Assembly (NCBI GenBank): GCA_023253235.1
Contig: JALRHE010000293.1
Coordinates: 1-6,745 of the forward strand
From: Steroidobacteraceae bacterium
Lineage (GTDB): Bacteria > Pseudomonadota > Gammaproteobacteria > Steroidobacterales > Steroidobacteraceae
Length of the DNA: 6,745 nucleotides
Direction: 5' to 3'
Part shown: piece after piece, positions 1-6,745 of the stretch
Numbering within the stretch: position 1 is the stretch's first letter
How the letters are laid out: each line of letters begins with the position of its first letter
Made by a program: the position numbers and the translations under genes
Notes under the pieces: generated by a model
The model's database searches: none
What the model was told of the DNA's origin: nothing
Seen by the model: only the letters and a program-made list of their open reading frames with translations

Positions 1-2
1 TA

Positions 3-1106
3 TCGCCGAACTTCGACTTCGACAGCATCCGTGTCGGTATACAACCGTTCACGTCCGACTTTCGCGGCTTCTTGCTTAACGACGCGATGTTCGGCGCGCG
101 CCTCTTTGGCATTCGTTCGAACAATCGCTATCAATACAACCTCGCGTGGTTTCGGCGACTCGACAAGGACACCAATAGCGGCCTGAACGATGTTTTCTCG
201 CGTGGTCTGGCCTCATTTCGCGACGATGACGTTTTCGCCGCAAACCTCTATGTGCAGGACTGGCCGACGTTGGGGTTCTTCACGCAAGGAACAGTCATCC
301 ATAATCGCAACCGCGAAGGTGGGCAGATCCAGTATGACGATAACGGGATCATCCAGCGGCCCGTGTCGCTCGGTGTCGAGCGCTCTGGTGACTACGATGT
401 CACGTATCTGGGTCTATCCGGCGATGGTCACATCGGCCGCCTGAATCTCAGTACGTCGGCCTACTACGCCATCGGCGATGCGGAGCGAGGCACGTTCGTC
501 GATCGGCCACAGCAGATTCGCGCGGGCTTTTTCGCAGCGGAGTTGTCGAAGGACTTCTCTTGGATCCGCACACGAGCCTCACTCGCTTGGGGCTCGGCCG
601 ACTCTGATCCTTTCGACGGTCGAGCGGAGGGTTTCGATGCGATCTTCGAAAATCCGCTCTTCGCTGGTGCGGATACCAGCTTCTGGATACGCGAACCGGT
701 TCCCCTGATCGGTGGTGGCCGCGTTACGCTCTCCGGCCGTAACGGATTGCTGAATTCGCTACGATCGTCAAAAGAATTTGGTCAATCAAACTTTGCCAAC
801 CCGGGCTTGAAGCTGATTGGTGTCGGTGCCGATTTCGATCTGACACCGACCCTTCGTGTGAGCACCAACGTCAACTGGTTACAGTTCGTCGACACGGCCA
901 CCTTGCGTGTCGCGCGCGCACAAGGCGATATCGACAAAGACATCGGATTGGATGCCTCGATCGCCGTGATCTGGCGGCCACTCGCTATCCAGAACGTCGT
1001 GGGACGGTTATCTGTCGCTACTCTGGTGCCCGGCGACGGCTATCGTGATCTCTTCGAAGACGACATGGCGTACGCCGTGCTCGGCAACCTCGTACTTACT
1101 TACTGA
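3..1106 (+). CDS. Probable outer-membrane beta-barrel protein (C-terminal part, 5' end outside window)
   Basis: The frame is open to the left edge, so this is the last 367 residues of a longer protein. A TTG at 72 sits in the middle of continuous coding and I reject it as a start. The visible protein is built of alternating polar/hydrophobic stretches separated by Asp/Gly/Asn-rich turns, as in transmembrane beta-strands, and ends in an aromatic residue (LVLTY), the usual outer-membrane assembly signal. The early segment VGIQPFTSDFRGF (residues 11-23) followed by FGARLFG suggests a barrel describing one strand after another. It has no cysteines and no heme motif. It lies 11 bp upstream of a decaheme cytochrome gene on the same strand, which suggests the barrel sheathes or anchors the cytochrome at the outer membrane, as in porin-cytochrome complexes. 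It is not obviously MtrB/PioB and I cannot name a family. Barrel nature is well supported; the role is inferred. A generic porin or TonB-independent channel is the alternative. Confidence 0.7.
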   Translation, partial: SPNFDFDSIRVGIQPFTSDFRGFLLNDAMFGARLFGIRSNNRYQYNLAWFRRLDKDTNSGLNDVFSRGLASFRDDDVFAANLYVQDWPTLGFFTQGTVIHNRNREGGQIQYDDNGIIQRPVSLGVERSGDYDVTYLGLSGDGHIGRLNLSTSAYYAIGDAERGTFVDRPQQIRAGFFAAELSKDFSWIRTRASLAWGSADSDPFDGRAEGFDAIFENPLFAGADTSFWIREPVPLIGGGRVTLSGRNGLLNSLRSSKEFGQSNFANPGLKLIGVGADFDLTPTLRVSTNVNWLQFVDTATLRVARAQGDIDKDIGLDASIAVIWRPLAIQNVVGRLSVATLVPGDGYRDLFEDDMAYAVLGNLVLTY

Positions 1107-1117
1107 TTGACGAATTC

Positions 1118-4100
1118 ATGAAAAAGCTGGTCGCTGTTCTACTTACTCTGTCCGGCCTGATGTTGCTGCCGGGATCCGTTGGGATTGCGACATCATCAGA
1201 GAGTCTCGAGGTTGTCGAAAGAGTGTATGTCGCGGCTCCTCCGGCGCCTGCCAAGCAGACGCAGGATGAGGCAGCGGCGAAAAGTGTCGGCTGCAACGAC
1301 TGCCACGCCAAAACTGATCAACCGACGATGCACGCCAATCCTGGTGTCGTCCTGGGCTGCACGGATTGCCATGGGGGTTCGGCCGGTATTCGTTGGATTG
1401 GCTCGAATGATCGAGATACTCAGCAAAACGATCACAGATACGCCGAAGCACGCGATGCAGCCCATGTGCTGCCGAAGTACCCGGCCGCATGGCATCACCC
1501 GTCGAGCGCCAATCCGGAACGCACATATGCGCTTTTAAACAAGGAAGCCAACGAGTTCATTCGTTTCGTGAACCCGGGTGACTATCGAGCCGCTGATGCG
1601 GCTTGCGGAGCATGCCACTCGCGCACCATTCATGACGCTAAGCGCAGCTTGATGGCGACGGCCACGATGTTCTGGGGTGGTGCCGCGTACAACAACGGGT
1701 TGCTTCCTTTCAAAAATTACATTTTGGGTGAGAGCTATACCAAGGAAGGCGTAGCCGCAATTCTGGAAGGAGCCAAGACGACCGCCGAGCAGCGCGAGCG
1801 GCACGAACTCGTCGAGCGCGTCTATCCGTTGCCGCGTTGGGAAAATCTCCCGCCTGCAGATATCTTTCGTGCTTTCGAGCGCGGCGGTCGTAACATCACC
1901 AACCTGTTCCCGGAGACTGGCATTCCAAATTCTTTGGGCCAGATTCAACGCCTCGAAGAGCCGGGTCGACCCGACTTCAAGCAATCGAATCGTGGCCCTG
2001 GTACCGGTGGTCGTATCGCCGTGCCGGTGCTCAATATCCATAAGACTCGCCTGAACGATCCTCTGATGTGGTTCATGGGAACCAACGACAATCCAGGTGA
2101 CTTCCGTTCCTCGGGTTGCACGAGCTGCCATGTGGTGTACGCGAACGATCGTGATCCGCGACACTCTGGTCCGTACGCCAAGTTCGGGCACGATGGCAAA
2201 ACGCAGACGGTAGACCCGACCATCCCGAAAGATCGTAGCGGGCATCCGCTGACGCACTCGTTCACGCGTTCGATCCCGACGAGCCAGTGCATGATTTGTC
2301 ACATGCACCAGCCGAACATGTTCATCAACTCGTTCCTTGGCTACACCATGTGGGACTACGAGTCGGATGCTCCGCACATGTGGCCCGAGGAGCAGCAGTT
2401 CCCGACGCCTGAACGAATTCGTCAGGTGCTCGATCGCAACCCCGAGGGTGCCGCGCCGCGTGGCAAGTGGGGAGACCTCGAGTTCCTCAAGGGCGTCAGC
2501 GAGCTAAACCCGAAGTTGAAGGATACGCAGTTTGCCGACTATCACGGTCACGGCTGGAACTTCCGCGCTATTCACAAGCGCGATCGCGAAGGCAATCTGC
2601 TCGACGCCGAAGGTAACGTCATCGCCAACGACGATCCGCAGAAGTGGAAGAAGACGGTGCAGATGTCGTCGATCCACGTGGATGTCGGTATGCATTGCGT
2701 CGATTGCCATTTCGCTCAGGATTCACACGGCAACGGTTACCTGCACGGGTCCGTCGCGGCTGCGGTCGAAATCGACTGTAAGGATTGCCACGGCACGACT
2801 GCTGCAGTCGCCAACTTGCGCACGTCCGGTCCTGCGGCGCCGAAGTCTGGGACAAAGCTCGGTCTCATCCGAAACCCGGATGGCAAACTACGCTTCGAGT
2901 GGCGCGGGGATACACTCATTCAACGTTCGGCCGTGACGCCCGGGCTTGAGTGGGAAGTGTCGCAGGTGAAGGACTCGGTGACGCCGGGTAATCCTCACTA
3001 CAACGCGAAGGCTGCTCGCGCCAAGACGATGGCAAAAGACGCCAAGAATCAAAACTTCGGCCCGGATATTCCGTGGGAGATGCTCGCCCACAACGACGAC
3101 AAGATGGAGTGCTACACCTGCCACACGCCGTGGACCACGAGCTGCGGTGGCTGCCATCTACCGATCGAGGCGAACGCCAAGACGGATCGCCATCGCTACG
3201 AGGGTGGTGAGACCCGCAACTTTGCAACGTATAACCCGCAGGTGTTGCGTGAAGATATTTTCATGCTCGGTTGGCGCGGCCCGAGTGAGGGCGGCAAGAT
3301 GGCGCCGGTGCGATCGTCGTCAGCGCTCGTCTTGTCTTCGACCAACTCCAACCGCGAGCGCATCTATATTCAGCAGCCGCCGATCGCAGCCTCTGGCTAT
3401 AGCTCGCAGGCGATGAACCCGCACTATCCACATACCGAGCGAAAGACCGAGACTAAGACTTGCAGTGATTGCCATCTCGCCAAAGAAGGCGACAACAACG
3501 CGATCATCGCCCAGACGCTCGGCTATGGTACGCAGTTCATCAACTTCGCGGGCCTCAATGCCTGGATCGGTACCGAGAAGGGCGTCACGGCCGTTGAAGT
3601 GACGGAGTGGGATGAACCGCAGGCGGTTATCGGCAGCTATCTGCATCGCTACGCTTATCCAAAGTGGTATGCCGAGCACTTGGGCCGTGATCGTGAACTG
3701 CAGCGCATCAGTGCATTGAGTGGTGATGTCGCTGGCTGCGTACAGATGCGCGGCGAGTATGTGTTCTCCGCCGAGGGCAAGCGCGGTATGCGCGTGTTGG
3801 ATGCGGCGAGCATCGCCAATAAGGGTATCAGCCAGAAGTTGATCAGCGCGCCGTTCTCGCCGCTGGGTCACAACACGCAGGTCAAGACGACGAATGCCAC
3901 CTGTGTGGCGCTCGCGACAACACAGCCAGTACACCCGCCGCGCAATGAGGGTGACCTCATGCGCAAGGCGAACCAAGAGCAGCCGTTCCTGCCGATCTAC
4001 AACTTCGCTGTGATCACCGATTCGGTCGAAGGGCTCGTACTCGTCGACATCAACACACTCGCCGACGGTGAATTCAGGAATAACTTCCTGAAGCGATTCG

Positions 4101-4885
4101 TCACTTGGAATCCTAATGGCAAGCTGACGGGCGCGCGCTATCTGACCATCGCGGGCAATTTGGCCTATGTCGTCACCGATAGCCAAGTTGTCGTTGCGGA
4201 TCTATCGACCCCGAGTGTGCCGAAAATCGTTGCTGAGATTCCGTTCGACTCGCCGCGTGCCGTATCGCTGCAGTTCCGCTATCTTTTCGTCACAACGGCG
4301 CGTGGCTTCGAAGTGGTCGATATCACGACACCGTCCCGTCCGCGCAAGTTGCCGGAGGCGACGGTGCCGCTGGCAAATGCTGGCGGTTTCACTGTCGCAA
4401 GAACATACGCTTACGTCGCCAACGGACGCGAGGGTATGGCCATCATCGATGTGAAGCGTCCGCATGCTGCGCGTTTGTTCCAGAAGTGGAATGCCGATGG
4501 CGGCTTGATCGATTCGCGAGACGTGATGATTGCATCGACGAACGCCTCGCTCTTTGCTTATGTCGCCGATGGCAAGGGCGGATTGAAGGTCGTTCAGTTG
4601 ACGAGCCCGTCCTCGCAGCCGAATTTCTACGGATTTAGTCCGGAACCACGCCCGGAGCTGATCGCTCACAAGGCAACTCGTTCGGCAGCGCTTAGCCTTT
4701 CTCGACCGCTCGAGCGTGATCGAGCCGTGGATGAAAGCGGTGGCCAAGTCGCTGTATTCGGCCGTCGCGGAGCACGCCCGTTCAACCTGCAGGAAATGCA
4801 GCGACTGTATCTCGATAAGGATGGCGAGCCTTGGTACGTCGAGGACAACCCCGCCGTGAAGCAGGCGCAGAGGAACTCACGATGA
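1118..4885 (+). CDS. Secreted decaheme c-type cytochrome with C-terminal LVIVD-type beta-propeller
   Basis: This gene encodes 1255 residues and begins with a Sec signal peptide: KK, then a hydrophobic stretch to about residue 23, with likely cleavage near 24/25. Ten CxxCH heme-attachment motifs start at residues 59, 81, 163, 334, 391, 527, 554, 665, 676 and 782. Many additional histidines (for example HVDVGMHCVDCH at 520-531) could be distal ligands for bis-His hemes. From about 862 to 1164 the protein becomes a series of beta-rich repeats of the form YVFSAEG..GMRVLD, LAYVVTDSQVVVADLS, YLFVTTARGFEVVDIT, YAYVANGREGMAIIDV and FAYVADGKGGLKVVQL, typical of LVIVD repeats in beta-propellers. A charged tail of about 90 residues follows. 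It is probably an extracytoplasmic or surface electron-transfer protein; the substrate or partner is unknown. It lies between a barrel gene and a second multiheme cytochrome gene. The ATG at 1118 is chosen because it yields the signal peptide; no strong Shine-Dalgarno precedes it. Cys874 and Cys929 lie outside heme motifs. Confidence 0.95.
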   Translation: MKKLVAVLLTLSGLMLLPGSVGIATSSESLEVVERVYVAAPPAPAKQTQDEAAAKSVGCNDCHAKTDQPTMHANPGVVLGCTDCHGGSAGIRWIGSNDRDTQQNDHRYAEARDAAHVLPKYPAAWHHPSSANPERTYALLNKEANEFIRFVNPGDYRAADAACGACHSRTIHDAKRSLMATATMFWGGAAYNNGLLPFKNYILGESYTKEGVAAILEGAKTTAEQRERHELVERVYPLPRWENLPPADIFRAFERGGRNITNLFPETGIPNSLGQIQRLEEPGRPDFKQSNRGPGTGGRIAVPVLNIHKTRLNDPLMWFMGTNDNPGDFRSSGCTSCHVVYANDRDPRHSGPYAKFGHDGKTQTVDPTIPKDRSGHPLTHSFTRSIPTSQCMICHMHQPNMFINSFLGYTMWDYESDAPHMWPEEQQFPTPERIRQVLDRNPEGAAPRGKWGDLEFLKGVSELNPKLKDTQFADYHGHGWNFRAIHKRDREGNLLDAEGNVIANDDPQKWKKTVQMSSIHVDVGMHCVDCHFAQDSHGNGYLHGSVAAAVEIDCKDCHGTTAAVANLRTSGPAAPKSGTKLGLIRNPDGKLRFEWRGDTLIQRSAVTPGLEWEVSQVKDSVTPGNPHYNAKAARAKTMAKDAKNQNFGPDIPWEMLAHNDDKMECYTCHTPWTTSCGGCHLPIEANAKTDRHRYEGGETRNFATYNPQVLREDIFMLGWRGPSEGGKMAPVRSSSALVLSSTNSNRERIYIQQPPIAASGYSSQAMNPHYPHTERKTETKTCSDCHLAKEGDNNAIIAQTLGYGTQFINFAGLNAWIGTEKGVTAVEVTEWDEPQAVIGSYLHRYAYPKWYAEHLGRDRELQRISALSGDVAGCVQMRGEYVFSAEGKRGMRVLDAASIANKGISQKLISAPFSPLGHNTQVKTTNATCVALATTQPVHPPRNEGDLMRKANQEQPFLPIYNFAVITDSVEGLVLVDINTLADGEFRNNFLKRFVTWNPNGKLTGARYLTIAGNLAYVVTDSQVVVADLSTPSVPKIVAEIPFDSPRAVSLQFRYLFVTTARGFEVVDITTPSRPRKLPEATVPLANAGGFTVARTYAYVANGREGMAIIDVKRPHAARLFQKWNADGGLIDSRDVMIASTNASLFAYVADGKGGLKVVQLTSPSSQPNFYGFSPEPRPELIAHKATRSAALSLSRPLERDRAVDESGGQVAVFGRRGARPFNLQEMQRLYLDKDGEPWYVEDNPAVKQAQRNSR
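4869..4874 (+). promoter_or_regulatory. Ribosome binding site for the pentaheme cytochrome
   Basis: AGAGGA lies 7 bases before the ATG at 4882, inside the end of the decaheme gene. It decides the start of the next gene: an in-frame upstream GTG at 4831 would add 17 charged residues ahead of the signal peptide and is therefore unlikely. The ATGA overlap with the upstream stop codon points to translational coupling. Confidence 0.7.
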
Positions 4886-6171
4886 GTTGGAAGAACATCC
4901 CTTTGAAGTGCGCGGCGCTCGGACTGGCTGCCGTGTGTGCCGTCGGCGCAGTAGCGGACGATGCCAAGCTTCGCCATGAAGGCGTCGCCACCTGTGCATC
5001 GTCGTTGTGTCATGGTTCAAGCCAGCCGTTGAAGGCCTACGACAGTGCCCTGCAGAACGAATACACCACGTGGTCGCAATTCGATCCGCACTCCAACGCC
5101 TATAAGGTGCTACGCAACAAGCAATCGCAGGAGATCGCTCGTCGCATGGGGATTGGTCCCGCGCACGAAGCTCCCGCTTGCCTTGCTTGCCATTCAGATG
5201 CCGTACCTGCTGCGCAGCGTGGGGTGAAGTTCCAACTCGATGATGGTGTCGGCTGTGAGAGCTGCCACGGCGGCTCAGAAAAGTGGTTGGCGACGCACTA
5301 CCAAAGCCCGCAGATTCCGCGCAGCGAGCACTTGGCGAATGGTCTTGTGCCGCTTGAAAAACCCGAGGTGTTGGCGAGCACCTGTCTTGGTTGTCACGTC
5401 GGTGATCAAAATCGCTACGCCAACCATCGCATGATGGCGGCGGGGCATCCGCGACTCGTGTTCGAGCTCGATACCTATCTCGAGCTGTGGCGAACGAGCG
5501 GCGGTCGTGAGCACTATCGGAAGAAAGCGCCGACCAATCATTCGGCGTTGTGGGTCAAGGGCTTGGTCGACTCCTCGCGCCGTCAGCTCAATTTGATCGA
5601 ACAGCATGGCGCCGGACGCATGGGGCCGATACCTGATTTTGGCGTCTTTGCCTGTCACTCGTGCCATCGCGATTTACGTCTGACCGCCTTCGGGGGTTCG
5701 AGCGCGCTAGGGATCGCACCGGGCGATTTACGATGGCAGGACGCGCACTTGCTGGTATTGCGCCGCGTCGCTGTCGCGCTGCAATTGGGGTCGCGCACGG
5801 AGTTGGATCGTGCCGTCGTTGCGTTGCAGAAAGCCGCACACGGAGATGCTTCTTCGCTGCGAGTCGCGTTGACTCAGACTCGCACTGCTTTATCTGCCGT
5901 CGAGCAGCAGATGGGATCGGTCGGCTGGTCTGCGGCCCAGATGAATACCGTGGCTCAGGCTTTGACGGATGCTTCGCGACGAGGCGAGTTCCCGGATCCG
6001 GCTGCTGCTGAGCAAGCGGCCATGGGAATGGTGGTGATGCTCGCGGGTCTGAAACTTGATCAGGGCAAGAAAGCGGAGATCAATCGCTTGTTCGATGATC
6101 TGCGTGACGATAACGCGTTTGATCAGCGCCGCTTCGTCAAATGGATGTCGGTGCTAGGCACCCGCAATTAG
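4882..6171 (+). CDS. Secreted pentaheme c-type cytochrome, cytochrome c554-like family
   Basis: This gene encodes 429 residues. A Sec signal peptide covers residues 1-25, with AVA then DD at the likely cleavage site. Cys10 and Cys19 do not form a good lipobox because Val precedes Cys19, so a soluble periplasmic protein is likelier than a lipoprotein. Heme motifs are one CX4CH (CASSLCH, 38-44) and four CxxCH at 100 (CLACH), 125 (CESCH), 168 (CLGCH) and 258 (CHSCH). The segment MMAAGHPRLVFELDTY, after the fourth motif, matches my recollection of the multiheme family annotated as cytochrome c554 / c-prime. In nitrifiers c554 takes electrons from hydroxylamine oxidoreductase, but no such enzyme is seen here, so that reaction should not be assumed. 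Residues from about 285 to the end are heme-free and predicted helical. The gene overlaps the decaheme gene by ATGA, suggesting the two are made together, perhaps as periplasmic and outer-membrane parts of one electron path. Its TAG stop overlaps the stop of the opposing gene. Confidence 0.93.
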   Translation: MSWKNIPLKCAALGLAAVCAVGAVADDAKLRHEGVATCASSLCHGSSQPLKAYDSALQNEYTTWSQFDPHSNAYKVLRNKQSQEIARRMGIGPAHEAPACLACHSDAVPAAQRGVKFQLDDGVGCESCHGGSEKWLATHYQSPQIPRSEHLANGLVPLEKPEVLASTCLGCHVGDQNRYANHRMMAAGHPRLVFELDTYLELWRTSGGREHYRKKAPTNHSALWVKGLVDSSRRQLNLIEQHGAGRMGPIPDFGVFACHSCHRDLRLTAFGGSSALGIAPGDLRWQDAHLLVLRRVAVALQLGSRTELDRAVVALQKAAHGDASSLRVALTQTRTALSAVEQQMGSVGWSAAQMNTVAQALTDASRRGEFPDPAAAEQAAMGMVVMLAGLKLDQGKKAEINRLFDDLRDDNAFDQRRFVKWMSVLGTRN

Positions 6172-6470
6172 CCAAGCCCTTCGAGGATCGTCACGAAAAA
6201 GGTGCCTTTGCCCTCGCGAAACTTTTTCGCGGCGACATACTCGTTCGATTTCCAAAATCCCCAGGCGGCTTCCTTGGATGGAAACTGCGCAATCAAGATA
6301 CTCTCGTTGCGCGCTTCACCTTCGGCGATCTCAACTTTAGCTGCCGGTGTCACGGTCAAATAGTGGCCGCCAAATTTTTGGTAGATCGGGGGTAGAGCGG
6401 CGTTATAGAGGCGAAATCCCTCGATGTCCGTCACTTTGCCCTGAACGAGCAGGTAAGCGGGCTTGCTCAT
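6168..6470 (-). CDS. DUF1330 family protein
   Basis: The product is a complete 100-residue cytoplasmic protein with no signal peptide, close to the usual length of about 95-100 for DUF1330, a family with a small alpha/beta fold related to dimeric ferredoxin-like barrels. Family-like features are the N-terminal strand AYLLVQGKVTD, then YNAALPPIYQKFGGHYLTV at about 24-42, a middle strand ILIAQFPSKEAAWGFWKS, and the final EGKGTFFVTILEG. The biochemical role of the family is not settled. The start at 6470 is chosen over an upstream in-frame start at 6614 because the extra 48 residues would overlap the glutathione transferase coding region and do not resemble the family, and because GGAGG precedes 6470. 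Its ATG overlaps the TGA of the upstream transferase gene (ATGA), so the two are probably one transcript. It converges on the cytochrome operon. Confidence 0.88.
   Translation of the reverse strand: MSKPAYLLVQGKVTDIEGFRLYNAALPPIYQKFGGHYLTVTPAAKVEIAEGEARNESILIAQFPSKEAAWGFWKSNEYVAAKKFREGKGTFFVTILEGLG
6215..6231. repeat. Short perfect inverted repeat (7-bp arms, 3-base loop)
   Basis: CGCGAAA and TTTCGCG are separated by CTT and could form a hairpin in RNA from either strand. It lies in the 3' part of the DUF1330 gene, about 45 bases past the stop of the pentaheme cytochrome gene. No U-tract follows directly on either strand, so it is not a classical intrinsic terminator. It may act as a 3'-end stabilising structure for the cytochrome transcript or be coincidental coding sequence. 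Confidence 0.4.
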
Positions 6471-6745
6471 TTTATGAGCCCCTCCGCCTTGAGTGCGGTC
6501 TGCACCGAGGGTCGCGAAGCGATTCGGTCGATATACGGTTTCAGGCCGGGCCAAATGCTGGCTGCATCGAGCTTGATATAGGGGCACCAGCTCAGCACCG
6601 TGAAGAGATAGCAATCAGCAACCGAGAGATGCTCGCCCAGTAAAAACGGTTTGTCGGCCAAGTGTCCTTCGATAAATTTTACGCGTCTTTCGAGTTGCGC
6701 GCGAGCAGCCGCTTTTTGTTCTTCTGTTGCGCCCGGCGTGAAGAA
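6467..6745 (-). CDS. gstA: Beta-class glutathione S-transferase, GstA-like (C-terminal part, 5' end outside window)
   Basis: The last 92 residues are visible and the frame runs off the right edge; a TTG at 6661 is internal and not a start. The fragment is the all-helical C-terminal domain of a cytosolic glutathione transferase, which conjugates glutathione to electrophiles. It contains TPEE-like FFTPGATEEQKAAARAQLE (1-19), FLLGEHLSVADCYLFTVLSW (34-53) with the Ser-x-x-Asp helix N-cap (LSVADCYL, 40-47), and a closing RPSVQTALKAEGL. These follow the order and wording of E. coli GstA as I remember it, which is about 200 residues long, so roughly 110 residues including the thioredoxin-like glutathione-binding domain and its catalytic Cys are missing. 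The gene is followed by DUF1330 with an ATGA overlap. Nothing links it to the cytochrome genes beyond position. The class assignment is fairly sure; the symbol is by similarity only. Confidence 0.9.
   Translation of the reverse strand, partial: FFTPGATEEQKAAARAQLERRVKFIEGHLADKPFLLGEHLSVADCYLFTVLSWCPYIKLDAASIWPGLKPYIDRIASRPSVQTALKAEGLIK
6481..6485 (-). promoter_or_regulatory. Ribosome binding site for the DUF1330 gene
   Basis: GGAGG on the minus strand lies 10 bases before the ATG at 6470, within the last codons of the glutathione transferase gene. The sequence is strong and the spacing slightly long. It supports the short 100-residue start over the longer frame beginning at 6614. Confidence 0.65.

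Noticed and set aside
72..1106. TTG at 72 as the start of the barrel gene
   Set aside because: The frame is open to the window edge and the preceding 23 residues read as the same kind of protein, so the gene is truncated by the edge.
1535..2377. 280-residue open frame on the minus strand
   Set aside because: Fully antisense to the decaheme gene; Arg/Val-rich composition without recognisable domains, as expected from the codon use of the real gene.
3320..4186. 288-residue open frame on the minus strand
   Set aside because: Fully antisense to the decaheme gene, spanning the heme-to-propeller junction; no recognisable family or start signal.
4831..4881. Upstream GTG start for the pentaheme cytochrome
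   Set aside because: It would place 17 charged residues before the signal peptide; the ATG at 4882 has a good ribosome binding site and an ATGA overlap.
4882..4941. Lipoprotein signal in the pentaheme cytochrome
   Set aside because: Cys19 is preceded by Ala-Ala-Val, which is not a lipobox; a signal peptidase I site at AVA/DD fits better.
4882..6171. Role in ammonia oxidation via hydroxylamine oxidoreductase
   Set aside because: c554-like proteins occur widely outside nitrifiers, and no hydroxylamine oxidoreductase gene or other nitrification gene is present in the window.
6198..6209. Small inverted repeat AAAGG-TG-CCTTT as part of a terminator
   Set aside because: A two-base loop is sterically poor, the usable stem is about 4 bp, and only a short T-run follows on the minus strand.
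6471..6614. 48-residue N-terminal extension of the DUF1330 protein
   Set aside because: It overlaps the glutathione transferase coding region in another frame and does not resemble the family.

Overview
The window looks like part of a chromosome of a moderately GC-rich Proteobacterium, most likely a Gammaproteobacterium. The clearest lineage hint is the right edge, which carries a beta-class glutathione S-transferase resembling E. coli GstA. The exact taxon cannot be read from the sequence. Coding density is very high: four of the five genes overlap a neighbour by 4 bp and the only gene-free gap is 11 bp.

Region 1 (3-6171, + strand) is a compact run of three genes. First is the C-terminal 367 residues of a probable outer-membrane beta-barrel protein, cut by the left edge. 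Second, 11 bp downstream, is a 1255-residue secreted decaheme c-type cytochrome whose last third is a predicted beta-propeller of LVIVD-type repeats. Third, overlapping by ATGA, is a 429-residue secreted cytochrome of the c554-like multiheme family with four CxxCH motifs and one CX4CH motif. Together they encode up to 15 c-type hemes next to a barrel. That is the parts list of a porin-cytochrome conduit moving electrons across the outer membrane, although the physical complex and the direction of electron flow are inference.

Region 2 (6168-6745, - strand) is an unrelated, converging pair: the C-terminal part of a beta-class glutathione S-transferase, cut by the right edge, and a complete 100-residue DUF1330 protein coupled to it by another ATGA overlap. 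The two operons meet tail to tail with overlapping stop codons, so neither has a dedicated intergenic terminator.

No tRNA, rRNA, CRISPR array, insertion sequence or phage gene was seen. No promoter for either operon lies inside the window; both would lie beyond its edges. The point of greatest interest is the barrel / decaheme-propeller / pentaheme cassette.
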